Positions 44,801-52,470 of a stretch of 64,000 nt of DNA are shown one piece after another; positions within the stretch are counted from its first letter, which is position 1, and each line of letters opens with the position of its first letter. The position numbers and the translations under genes are program-made. Under the pieces are notes generated by a model. It did no database searches. It was not told the origin of the DNA and saw nothing but the letters and a program-made list of their open reading frames with translations. The stretch spans positions 620,001 through 684,000 of the forward strand of contig NC_009663.1 in NCBI RefSeq assembly GCF_000010345.1, given 5' to 3'. Origin of the DNA: Sulfurovum sp. NBC37-1. Lineage in GTDB: Bacteria; Campylobacterota; Campylobacteria; Campylobacterales; Sulfurovaceae.

Positions 44801-44967
44801 TTTCAAGCATGATCTTCTTTGCCAGCGGGCAGGCGCTTATCATCCAGCCTATGGCGATATCGCTGGGCTTCGGGATCGCATGGGCGACCGTGCTGAATCT
44901 CTATTATGTGCCTTTGATGTATGCTGTTATTTATAAAGTTAAAAAAGTATTATTGACTATTCATTAA
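41827..44967 (+). CDS. RND-family efflux transporter, inner-membrane pump
   Basis: A 1046-residue proton-driven pump of the AcrB/MdtB type. It has twelve membrane segments in two halves with two large periplasmic loops. TM4 shows ALGMLVDEAIVVAENIYRHM, where the usual Asp-Asp pair of the proton relay reads Asp-Glu. Repeated motifs are GYPGASADVLDKMA, VVNDGLIMLSFIKG and YRLRPILLTSITTVLGL. Neither a membrane-fusion protein nor a TolC gene is adjacent; the TolC-like gene at 1469 lies 39 kb away. It starts directly after the FtsL-like stop, an unusual neighbour for a pump. Confidence 0.92.
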   Translation: MIRQFVTFAVDRPVINHILMVFMLVLSIFAYQDIPKEIFPPSELDQITITGGYPGASADVLDKMAVRNIEDEIKSISEIDNIDTVIQNGFFSIRADIKEGSDNQLVLGDVKDVIANIRRDLPADMDEPIAKITVHDFPLLLVAISGNVPKKRLLDIAEDLKSKLSAYKDLSGITIRGDADDEVLIELDNEKLTAYGLPKESVYKAISTLSSIFPIGTIEQKGSHLYLSTINGEKSAKALESTLITVAGKRVRLGDIAHVQFGLSESNEISHFNGVQNISININKTKKGNAIALSREIKQMLKEVQKEYKDVVFEAYTDTSIWIKNRLNLVSSNILFGLILVFLALLLSVNYKIALVVAIGIPTSFMITLIAADMIGYSLNMLTLLGALIALGMLVDEAIVVAENIYRHMEMGKAPREAAIDGSLEMFPAVLTATLTTVFAFLPLLIMSGEMGMFMKVLPVMISILLLSSLFEAFYFLPLHSKEFFSTKDMKKGHDRSDFWLKLDVMYERLLGKLLKRKKRSLFLLVTFIILSTVGMLGLTKFKLFPEFDSTQIYLNGKIDVNSKLEDTEKVVTEIEKKLLAYYGKEGTEVSSITSVIGLYFNADQTFQTGKNLFHIFINLHEKAPENFFDKYINPILSLEYDGSDMIREKKAQEIATETQKDVVEAFRKKKLPNGEKLFSELNIFVPQTGIVGHDIEIGLNTTDEKKQLEAIERLKKALGSIKGVFDITDNATEGVRELKLRINEYGQMLGFNEAYVTSVLKGSFLKGEYGKMFDTKGLIRVRIEDPEKDETMDIRSVKLTTPDGRQVVRLDDIADFIYKKSFVKIFKEDGERVRTVIARVESKTILATEVMARIKPLLKTFEKEGIKVIIKGEEKENTQMKKEMSQAAMIAIFLIFISLVWMFNSLVLPLIIVSTIPLSIVGALVGTYIMGINLTMPGVMGMIGLAGVVVNDGLIMLSFIKGSKDQHEMMQKAGYRLRPILLTSITTVLGLSSMIFFASGQALIIQPMAISLGFGIAWATVLNLYYVPLMYAVIYKVKKVLLTIH

Positions 44968-45021
44968 TTATTTGTTTTTTAATGGTTGGTTTTGGAATGT
45001 TATAATATAATCAGAAAAGAG

Positions 45022-45249
45022 ATGATCTTTTCGGACGATGTTGAGAGTTTCTGTTACTCCTTGTTTAAAATAGAGTTATATCCTATTTTCCTCTTAGCAA
45101 TCGTGATCCCTCCCTACGAAGAAGCGGTTTTTTCATATTTTCATATTTTTGATGAGTTCCTATGGCTGGCGCTTCTTCTTTTTAGTGCTTTGTATTTTTC
45201 TTCGCCAATTCTAATCACTAACGCAATTTCACCTCAATTAAGCAGCTAA
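45022..45249 (+). CDS. doubtful small membrane protein
   Basis: A 75-residue frame with two hydrophobic segments (LYPIFLLAIVIPP; FLWLALLLFSALYF). A TATAAT lies very close upstream (45001-45006) and the ribosome site is weak (AAAAGAG). It lies in the AT-rich remnant region. It may be a fragment or a chance frame. Confidence 0.25.
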   Translation: MIFSDDVESFCYSLFKIELYPIFLLAIVIPPYEEAVFSYFHIFDEFLWLALLLFSALYFSSPILITNAISPQLSS

Positions 45250-45514
45250 CTTTCTAGCAAATTCTGTAAAAAACACTTCATACAATATTCTATAATCTGA
45301 AAGATTTCCCCGATACTTGCAGCGGGGTAGTTCATTATCGGTACTTTCCCTGGTCTATGATTTAGCTTGTCCTGTAAGATAATGATATAGGCATTTTGAT
45401 TTTATTTTTTGAGGAACTACTAATAGGTAAAAGCCCATCGGTAGTGTAATATAATTCCTGTAAGTTCCAAATTGCTTATTGGTTGAATTGGCGAAACAAA
45501 AAAGGAGTCATAGC

Positions 45515-45696
45515 ATGGAAGTGAAAGAACATAGGATCGAATTTGATCCAGATGAACTAGAGCACTTTTGGTTGGAGAGTATAAGTAGGAAGAATTCAGA
45601 AAAATAGGAGAAAAAATTCTCAATAGTATTCTTAAGAAGGAATTTGAATCTTTATCAGAGCAGGCAGTGAAAATAGAGAAAAGCGTTTTAGAGTAA
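45515..45696 (+). pseudogene. small gene split by a frameshift
   Basis: The ATG at 45515 has an excellent AAGGAG seven bases upstream and encodes MEVKEHRIEFDPDELEHFWL and ten more residues before a TAG at 45605. The -1 frame then continues as IGEKILNSILKKEFESLSEQ to a TAA at 45694-45696. The two halves together would give a charged helical protein of about 60 residues. The junction lies at or before an A5 run (45600-45604). Either one base was lost, or a -1 frameshift on the A-run is used. A TATAAT stands at 45449-45454. The family is not recognised. Confidence 0.5.
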
Positions 45697-45810
45697 TGTA
45701 TTCTTTCTTGATTCTTCAGAGGTTTCTATTGGAAAATTTATAAGTAAGGGAAACACCTGTGTCTACCATTCCATAAATTCTTCTCTTATTTTCATTGATT
45801 CCCACAGAAG

Positions 45811-46782
45811 TTAAAGCCTCTCGGGCATTTCATCTTTAAAAGCGATTATCTCTGCCTGTTCTAAAATATCAAGTGCACCCTCTTCTATCATGGCCTGGGC
45901 AAGCTCATCACCAAGGATGTCGGCTTCATTCAAAGGCACAGTAAGGCTTTTGTGAAGAATATGTGTACCGTCTGGGTAACCGATCATCGCTCTTACACTG
46001 ATAGTAGGAACTTTATCGTCCTCTTTCTTATCCATCGTGGCATTGACCGCGACCGGTGCGGAACAACCAGCACCGATAACAGAGATAAAGTCCCTCTCCA
46101 CTTTCGTACAGATGAAGGTCGGTTCATGGTTGAGGGTCATAGCGATCTCTCTGATCCTGTCATTGTTTGCTACGATCTCGATTCCCAATGCCGCCTGCCC
46201 CATAGGAGGAATGAAGAAGTCCAATTTTTCAACATAAGGGATATCTTTGAGCAGGTCAAGTCTGTAAAGCCCAATATACGCAAGGATGATCGCATCGTAC
46301 TGACCCTCTTTCAGCTTTCTCAGGCGAGTATTGACATTGCCTCTGAGATCCTTTACTTTCAGGTCGGGACGTTTTTCAAGCAGCTGCATACGGCGTCGTA
46401 ATGAAGTCGTACCTACAACGGCACCTTCGGGAAGTTCACTCAGACTTTTGTAAGTATGCGAAAGGAAAACATCGCTCTGGTCCTGACGCTCGGTAATGGC
46501 ACAAAGCTCCAGGCCTTCGGGAATATACGTAGGCACATCTTTAAGTGAATGTACCGCCAGATGGGCATTACCCGCGATCATCTCATCTTCAAGCTCTTTG
46601 GTGAAGTGTCCTTTGCCTCCGACCAGTGCCAGAGGTTTATCAAGGATCTTGTCACCCTTTGATGTGATCTCATTGAGTTCTACCCTCACCTCAGGAAACG
46701 CTGTTTCGATCCGCTCTTTGATATGATATGCCTGCCATAAAGCAAGGTTGCTCGCCCGTGTCGCTATTACCAGTTTTTCCAA
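45811..46782 (-). CDS. hemC: hydroxymethylbilane synthase (porphobilinogen deaminase)
   Basis: Links four porphobilinogen units to hydroxymethylbilane in haem synthesis. Landmarks are IATRASNLALWQAYHIK, LAVHSLKDVPTYIPEGL, TTSLRRRMQLL, DLRGNVNTRLRKL and the cofactor cysteine in GAGCSAPVAV near residue 235-245. The length (323 aa) is normal. Upstream are a degenerate GTAGGGTGC element and a heptamer repeat. In H. pylori hemC directly neighbours proS and hemA; here a Dsb-like gene and fxsA are inserted between them. Confidence 0.96.
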   Translation of the reverse strand: MEKLVIATRASNLALWQAYHIKERIETAFPEVRVELNEITSKGDKILDKPLALVGGKGHFTKELEDEMIAGNAHLAVHSLKDVPTYIPEGLELCAITERQDQSDVFLSHTYKSLSELPEGAVVGTTSLRRRMQLLEKRPDLKVKDLRGNVNTRLRKLKEGQYDAIILAYIGLYRLDLLKDIPYVEKLDFFIPPMGQAALGIEIVANNDRIREIAMTLNHEPTFICTKVERDFISVIGAGCSAPVAVNATMDKKEDDKVPTISVRAMIGYPDGTHILHKSLTVPLNEADILGDELAQAMIEEGALDILEQAEIIAFKDEMPERL

Positions 46783-46805
46783 TAAAAACCCTTTTTTTTA
46801 TTTTG

Positions 46806-46831
46806 ATGCTGTGAGGGCACAACACCCTATA
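46806..46831. repeat. degenerate GTAGGGTGC-type palindrome
   Basis: On the minus strand the sequence reads ATAGGGTGTTGTGCCCTCAC followed by AGCATC. It aligns with the left half of the twin element at 17459 (TAGGGTGCTGTGCCCCCACAGCACC) with few differences and keeps most stem pairs. It lies just upstream of hemC. Confidence 0.6.
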
Positions 46832-46866
46832 TAAAAAGGAGCTTTCCAGAAAGAAAAGCGTACCCA

Positions 46867-46898
46867 CACTCTTCACTCTTCACTCCTCACTCTTCACT
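46867..46898. repeat. heptamer microsatellite (CACTCTT)4.6
   Basis: Tandem CACTCTT units at 46867, 46874, 46881 (as CACTCCT) and 46888, plus CACTG. This differs by one base from the heptamer at 40548 read on its other strand (CACTATT). It lies ten bases beyond the stop of the Dsb-like gene and upstream of hemC. Confidence 0.88.
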
Positions 46899-46907
46899 GA
46901 AAAAGGC

Positions 46908-47738
46908 TTACTTGAGCTTTTTATACCCGTTTCTCATCTTGTCCCACTGACCGTCAATATACACAGTAGGTGTACCTGAAACCATCATTCTGCCTGCAGC
47001 TTTTTCATCCGCTTTCATCTCAGCATTTATCTTTTTATCGTTAATCTTTGCTTCAGTGATATCATATCCCGTATGCTTCTTGACCGCTGTAATGATCTTT
47101 TTCTTGTTGGTCTCTCTGGGCTCTATCTTCAATGAATACATCTTCTCTACGACATCCGTTTTGCCTTCATTCTGCGCCACTCGCATAATGCGTGTCAATG
47201 TCTCAGAGACAGGATGTATCCTCTTTAGAGGAAGGTGGTAGTAGTAAACAGCCATCAGGTCAGGGTTCTTTTTGGCTGCAGCCAAAATACCGGGTACAAC
47301 ATCCTGGCAGAAAGGACATTGCGGGTCAGAGAAGATAAGTATCTTATGTTTGGCATTCTTGTTGCCGAACAGCAGGTGAGCATCATCATACATACTTTCC
47401 GGTACCGTCGGTTTGATCTCGTTACGATAGTCCTTTCCGGTCTTCAAATTCACAAGATGCCCCGTAGCCAATCCATCTTTGACAAAGATCATTTCAGGTG
47501 CATCTATGTCTTTCTTCTGGAATTTGAGCTGCATCGAGGTCAGATAAACATCCCAACCCGGGATATCCTTATGTGTTTTCTTTTCGAGTACCTTGATACC
47601 CTTGACCTCTACCTGAGGGTTTTTGACTACATTTCGTTTTATATAGTTTAATAATACTTTATTGTCTACCTGCGTATTAGCGCTCAATGCGATCGTCGCG
47701 ATCACTGTGCTCGTCAATAATTTCGACATCAATGACAT
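46908..47738 (-). CDS. DsbC/DsbG-like thiol:disulfide oxidoreductase, periplasmic
   Basis: A 276-residue exported thioredoxin-fold protein. A signal peptide (SKLLTSTVIATIALSA) is followed by an N-terminal domain of about 100 residues and then the redox site FSDPQCPFCQDVVPG. The cis-proline loop is VSGTPTVYIDG. The layout resembles DsbC/DsbG and the thiol proteins of Helicobacter. I choose the ATG at 47738 because GGAG lies six bases upstream; 47744 is too close to it. The first 62 bases overlap the end of the fxsA gene in another frame. Confidence 0.85.
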   Translation of the reverse strand: MSLMSKLLTSTVIATIALSANTQVDNKVLLNYIKRNVVKNPQVEVKGIKVLEKKTHKDIPGWDVYLTSMQLKFQKKDIDAPEMIFVKDGLATGHLVNLKTGKDYRNEIKPTVPESMYDDAHLLFGNKNAKHKILIFSDPQCPFCQDVVPGILAAAKKNPDLMAVYYYHLPLKRIHPVSETLTRIMRVAQNEGKTDVVEKMYSLKIEPRETNKKKIITAVKKHTGYDITEAKINDKKINAEMKADEKAAGRMMVSGTPTVYIDGQWDKMRNGYKKLK

Positions 47739-48108
47739 TGTCATCTCCTTTGTTTTGGTTAAATTTTGTTTGTTCCGGCGTTATTTTAGCAACAAAACGT
47801 AAATACATTGTGTAGCCCAGTGCCAAAATACCTAAAATATCTGTCAATACCCCCGGAATGATCAAAAGGATCGCTCCCAGTAAATACGATGTGCTGGCAT
47901 TCTGGAACTCTTCAAGGCTCAGTTTTCCCATAGAAACATGTGAAATATTTCCCATCAGTGTATAGGGTGTGTACTGAAGCAGTCTGATCCCCAGTATCAT
48001 TGTAACCACAATCCAGATTGCAGACCACCAGAAGCCTATGCGCTCCCCTACATAGAGTGAAAGATACAGCTCCAAGAGCATAAATGGGATCATGATCAGC
48101 AAAAACAT
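47677..48108 (-). CDS. FxsA family membrane protein
   Basis: A 143-residue inner-membrane protein with about four hydrophobic segments, matching the FxsA family: PFMLLELYLSLYVGERIGFWWS, GIRLLQYTPYTLM and LLGAILLIIPGVLTDILGILAL. E. coli FxsA is known for relieving phage T7 exclusion by F plasmid; its normal role is unclear. The tail is acidic (NVIDVEIIDEHSDRDDR) and its coding part overlaps the Dsb-like start by 62 bases. It starts one base after the proS stop, so it is likely in the proS operon. Confidence 0.87.
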   Translation of the reverse strand: MFLLIMIPFMLLELYLSLYVGERIGFWWSAIWIVVTMILGIRLLQYTPYTLMGNISHVSMGKLSLEEFQNASTSYLLGAILLIIPGVLTDILGILALGYTMYLRFVAKITPEQTKFNQNKGDDNVIDVEIIDEHSDRDDRIER

Positions 48109-48109
48109 C

Positions 48110-49816
48110 TTAGACCCTTTCTCCTACGACATCAAGGATAGCTTCAGCAGAAACTTCTTCTTTGACAAGCCCTTCTCTGCTGATGAACTCGACCAGTCCA
48201 TCCTGAAGCTTTTTACCGATAACTACAGCATAGGGGATACCAAGCAGCTCATAATCCTTCATTTTGGCACCAAAGCGGTCTTTCCTGTCATCGAAAAGCA
48301 CATCCAGGCCTTTTGCCGTAAGTGCTTCATAAAGCTTCTCACCCAGAGCCACCTGCGTTTCATCTTTGATATTGGAGACGATGAGCTGCAGGTCGAACGG
48401 TGCGGACTCTTTGGTCCAGATGCATCCTCTGTCGTCATGGTTCTGTTCAATAATGGCTGCCAGCAGACGGCTCACACCGATACCGTAGGTCCCCATGACC
48501 ATCGGCTGTGCTTTTCCGTTCTCGTCAAGGAAAGTCGCACCAAGCGGTTCTGAGTACTGCGTCCCGAGCTGGAAGATATGCCCGGCCTCTATACCTTTAG
48601 TGTAACGCATTGGTGCACCACACTTTGGACAGAGGTCACCCTCCTGTACGGCAACAAGATCATGGTAGTCACCCTCCATGCCTTCGAAGCTGTTCCCGAC
48701 CAGATGATGATCCTTCTCGTTCGCACCGCAGATCATGGAGGTGGCATCTTTGAGGTTGTTGTCCAGTACCACCCTGACACCTTCAGGTACACCCGTCGGC
48801 CCCATATAGCCAGCGATTAGACCGGCTGTTTCAAGTTCCTCTTCGGAGATATCCGCAAGGTCATTTGCATTGACTGCATTGCATGCTTTTACCTCCTGAA
48901 GTTCATCCGAACCGCGAAGGGCGAAGAGTACCACTTCACTCTTCCCTTCATCATATAGTGCGCGTTTGGCGACCATTTTTACCAGATAGTAGGGATCAAC
49001 ATCGAAGAAAGCACTCAATGATTCGATGGTTGTCGTATCAGGAGTATGAACCTTGCCGGCTTCTGCTTCTGGTGCCTTAGCCTCACAGTCTTTCTCCTGA
49101 CGGACAGCCGCTTCGATATTCGCTCCGTAGTCACAGTTGTCGCAGACCACGATCGTATCTTCGCCGCTGTCCGCCAGCACCATGAACTCTTTGCTTCCGC
49201 TTCCGCCGATGGCACCGGAATCCGCTTCGACCACTCTAAACTCAAGACCGAGACGGGTAAAGATCTTCTTGTAGGTTTCCTCCATCAGGTCGAACTCACG
49301 TTTCATATCTTCTTCGGAAGTATGGAAACTGTACCCGTCCTTCATCAGGAATTCACGCCCTCTCATCAGACCGAAACGCGGTCTGATCTCGTCACGGAAC
49401 TTCAGGTTGATCTGATAGAGATTCAAAGGTAGTTGCTTGTAGCTTTTGACGCTCTGGCGTACCAGGTTGACCATCATCTCTTCATGTGTCGGTCCAAGCA
49501 CGAACTCATTGTTTTTACGGTCTTTAAAACGTAATAGCTCTTTACCGTACTTCTCATAACGCCCGCTCTCTTCCCAAAGTGATGCTGGGGTCACAAAGGA
49601 AAGACTGACTTCCTGGCATCCTGCCTTGTCGAGCTCTTCTTTGACGACATTGCGTACCCTGTCGAGTACTTTTTTACCCAGGGGAAGGAAATTGTAGAGC
49701 CCGCTTCCTCCCACTGACTGGATGAATCCTCCGCGGATCAGATAGATGTGGCTTGCAAGGGTTGCATCATTGGGTGTTTCTTTGGTCGTAGGGATCAATA
49801 ATCTCGAAAATCTCAC
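48110..49816 (-). CDS. proS: prolyl-tRNA synthetase
   Basis: Charges tRNA-Pro. Class II motifs are visible: motif 2 region [15 protein letters not shown] with [21 protein letters not shown], and motif 3 [17 protein letters not shown]. An insertion editing domain lies between ([32 protein letters not shown]), and the C-terminal anticodon domain has [11 protein letters not shown] and [16 protein letters not shown]. It is the bacterial form of 568 residues. Its start overlaps hemA by four bases. Confidence 0.97.
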
Positions 49817-51120
49817 GCGCTGTATCCTTTGGTATGGTGATCGTTCTTGTACTGTTTGAAATCCACATGCTCGGTATCGATATTGAACATCTTCTTGACT
49901 GACTCAATACAATTGGTATTCTTGCTCTCAGTCGAAGAGGCTCTTAGATTCTGTGTCGGGTCATGCAAAAAGCGGTTGAACATCTGCTCGGCCATCTTTC
50001 TCATATTAGATTCATACTCTTTTGGTACGAAACCTTTTTTCAATGCGCGCTGCATCTCTTTTTCAATGGCAGCCGAGACATGCTGACGCATCTGCTTGAT
50101 GACCGGTTCGATGGAAAGTGCCTTGAGCCATGCATAGAACTCCTCTGTATAACGCTCAACGATCTCATTCGCTCTTACAGCCTGCTCTTCACGCATAGCG
50201 TGGTTGTCATTGGAGATGGCACGCAGATCATCGATGCGGAAAAGCTGCAGTTTTTCCAATTCCATATCTTCGATGTCACGCGGGATCGCCATATCGAACC
50301 ACTGTCTTGGAAGTGTTTCGTTCTCAATGAGATCTCCGGTGATCACAGGCTCGGGAGAAGAAGTCGCAGAAAAAAGAAGGCGGTACCTGTTGATGTATTT
50401 CGTCAGATTCTCCATCGTGTCCGCTTTGACATCCTCACCGAGAGAATCCGCTACTGTCTGGACCTTATCAAGGTCCCGTCCTATCAGTACGACATCACAG
50501 CCCACTCTGAGCAGATGTTTGGCTGCAAGTACACCCATGTCACCCGCACCGACCACGATGCCTTTCATCCCCTGTATATTGTCACCCAGGAGTTTATGTG
50601 CCTGTGCTACGGCTACAGAAGCGATGGAGATGGGATTTTGGGAGATATTGGTCGCGTTTCGTACCTCAGCCGCACATTTGACCGCATAGGAAAGTACACG
50701 GTTGAGTCTGCGTCCTGCCGTACCGTGCTGAAAAGAAAAACGGAATGCCTCTTTCACCTGACCTGTGATCTGTGATTCACCGATCACCAGGGAATCAAGA
50801 GAGGATACTACTGAGAAAATATGCTCTATCGCCTCTTCATCGTCATAACGTTTCGCAGTTGATTTCAGCTCATAGAAGTTCAAGCCTCCCTTTTGACTCA
50901 TCAATCCCAATACCGCATGGTAGCTCGAGAAGTTATCGCGTGTCGCCATGACGATCTCCACCCTGTTGCACGTAGAGATAATGAAGGCTTCATGCACGAA
51001 CTCAAAGCCCGTCAACTGTTCCAGGAAAGTGGCCTTTTCTTCATCATTGGGAAAAGCCAGTTTCTCCCTCATGCTCTGTTCACAATTCTTATGTGAAAAA
51101 CTTACGATCTGATAATACAT
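49813..51120 (-). CDS. hemA: glutamyl-tRNA reductase
   Basis: Reduces glutamyl-tRNA to glutamate-1-semialdehyde, the first step of C5 haem synthesis. The catalytic cysteine lies in [14 protein letters not shown], with [16 protein letters not shown] and the NADPH site [18 protein letters not shown] place the start at [12 protein letters not shown] (51120) with GAGG eight bases ahead; the start codon overlaps the stop of the polyprenyl synthase gene (TAATG). The length is 435 aa. The C-terminal 40 residues are polar and probably flexible. Confidence 0.96.
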
Positions 51121-52016
51121 TAGAAATCCCTCTCTATCATTTCCAAAGCGATATCGGAGAGCGCTTCTTCTCCATTGGAATTCATCAGTTCCACCGCTTC
51201 TTCTATCAGCTCTTTGGCCTGCGCATAGCATTTGAGAAGGATCTGGTGCTCCTCCATTTTCATTTTGATCCAGGACTGATCCGTATCGCTAAGCTCCTTG
51301 GCATGCAAAGAAGCAAGCTTTTGCTGTTCTTCCTGTTCGAGTGCTTCATAAAGGTAGATATACGGCAGTGTCGTTTTCCCCTCAACGAAATCGTGCAGTG
51401 CAGGTTTGCCGAGTGTCACCGCATCCGAAGTGATATCAAGCAGATCATCGATCATCTGGAATGCCATCCCCAGGTTCCTGCCATAAGTCATGTATGCCTC
51501 TTTGGGTTTGCCGGCAAGCACGGCAGCCGCACCGGCACTGGCTTCTATGAGCGATGCCGTCTTCTGGTAGATCATATCAAGATAGATCTCTTTGTCTGTA
51601 TTGAAGATTTTGGAAAGGGATACATCTTTGAGTTCCCCAAGGCTGAGTTGTGTAACAGCATTGGAGACGATCTTTGCTACTTCTGATGAGATATTGTTCA
51701 GTTCAAAAAAACCTTTTGAATAAAGGATATCCCCCAGCATAATGGCCGTTTTATTACCGTACAGGGCATTGAGCGAAGGTTTGGAGCGCCTGGTATAGGC
51801 ATCGTCTATGACATCGTCATGCAGAAGACTGGCCGCATGGATCATCTCTACAACTGCCGCTGTCTTCACAACGGACAACCCGTTACCGGCTATTTTCAGA
51901 ATGAGTTTTGCCCGCAATCTTTTTCCCTGAGGAAACTTGGCATACAGCCCCATCACCTCTTTGTCATCCAGTTCAACAATGAACTGTTCTATCTTTCTCT
52001 CAACGGCATTCAACAT
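51120..52016 (-). CDS. polyprenyl diphosphate synthase (octaprenyl-type)
   Basis: Trans-prenyltransferase that builds the isoprenoid tail of the quinone. The first aspartate motif is LLHDDVIDDA and the second IDDLLDIT, with GKRLRAKL and GDILYSKGFFEL. The length (298 aa) and the position match the octaprenyl diphosphate synthase of the H. pylori cluster (ispB). Because farnesyl synthases have similar motifs, chain length is an inference from synteny. It is coupled to hemA through TAATG. Confidence 0.88.
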   Translation of the reverse strand: MLNAVERKIEQFIVELDDKEVMGLYAKFPQGKRLRAKLILKIAGNGLSVVKTAAVVEMIHAASLLHDDVIDDAYTRRSKPSLNALYGNKTAIMLGDILYSKGFFELNNISSEVAKIVSNAVTQLSLGELKDVSLSKIFNTDKEIYLDMIYQKTASLIEASAGAAAVLAGKPKEAYMTYGRNLGMAFQMIDDLLDITSDAVTLGKPALHDFVEGKTTLPYIYLYEALEQEEQQKLASLHAKELSDTDQSWIKMKMEEHQILLKCYAQAKELIEEAVELMNSNGEEALSDIALEMIERDF

Positions 52017-52027
52017 GACTGGTCCTT

Positions 52028-52300
52028 CTATTCACACTGTGTGACGATATTACCCATCATTTCAATGAAGATCGAATCAAGTCTTCTGTCAACATCCTCA
52101 TTGATCACCAATGCTTTGATCTGTCTTTCAAGTTCCTCATCGAGTCCTTTCTCTTCAAGCATCTTCTCAGCTACGGCAAGACGACGGAACATCTTTTCGA
52201 TCTCCATCTCCGTTATGTTCTGATTGGCCGTTTTGGCAATACTGAAATAACTCTCTCTGGGAGAACTCGCCATATAATCATCATCATCAAATATATTCAT
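52028..52300 (-). CDS. DUF2018 family protein
   Basis: A 90-residue all-helical protein. The sequence MNIFDDDDYMASSPRESYFS and the helix EMEIEKMFRRLAVAEKMLEEKGL fit the DUF2018 family, whose H. pylori member HP0242 forms a dimer with an unusual knotted topology (from memory). Function is unknown. The start is at MNIFDDDD, with AGGA eight bases upstream. It precedes the polyprenyl synthase gene by eleven bases, in the same order as in H. pylori. Confidence 0.87.
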   Translation of the reverse strand: MNIFDDDDYMASSPRESYFSIAKTANQNITEMEIEKMFRRLAVAEKMLEEKGLDEELERQIKALVINEDVDRRLDSIFIEMMGNIVTQCE

Positions 52301-52392
52301 TTTAGTAATCCTAATTATTATATTTTTTAAAAAGTCAATAATTATAACCAAAAAATGTTAAGGAAGCCTCTAATATATGGTTATACACATTA

Positions 52393-52466
52393 CATCATCA
52401 GCTTTCCTATAGACGAAGGACTCTTTCGAGTCCTATAAGTTTGTAGACTTATAGGAGGAATGATGA
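52393..52466. other. overlapping hairpins downstream of metF
   Basis: Stem A: AGGACTC-TTTC-GAGTCCT (52417-52434). Stem B: TCCTATAAGT-TTGTAG-ACTTATAGGA (52431-52456). They share TCCT (52431-52434), so both cannot form fully together. TTCCTATA at 52404-52411 could also pair with the right arm of stem B, and TCATCA/TGATGA can close the whole. It may be a terminator or attenuator between metF and the DUF2018 gene. Confidence 0.6.
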
Positions 52467-52470
52467 CTGA

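Larger units (their letters stand above)
44968..45810. other. AT-rich intergenic region with gene remnants
   Basis: 843 bp between the RND gene and hemC without a solid gene. It holds a possible 75-codon frame (45022-45249), a CCCCG/CGGGG hairpin near 45308-45327, a minus-strand protein-like frame ending at 45238 (NELPRCKYRGNLSDYRILYE onward), a TATAAT near 45449, and the broken small gene at 45515. Composition differs from the flanking housekeeping genes, so it may be decayed acquired DNA. Confidence 0.6.
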
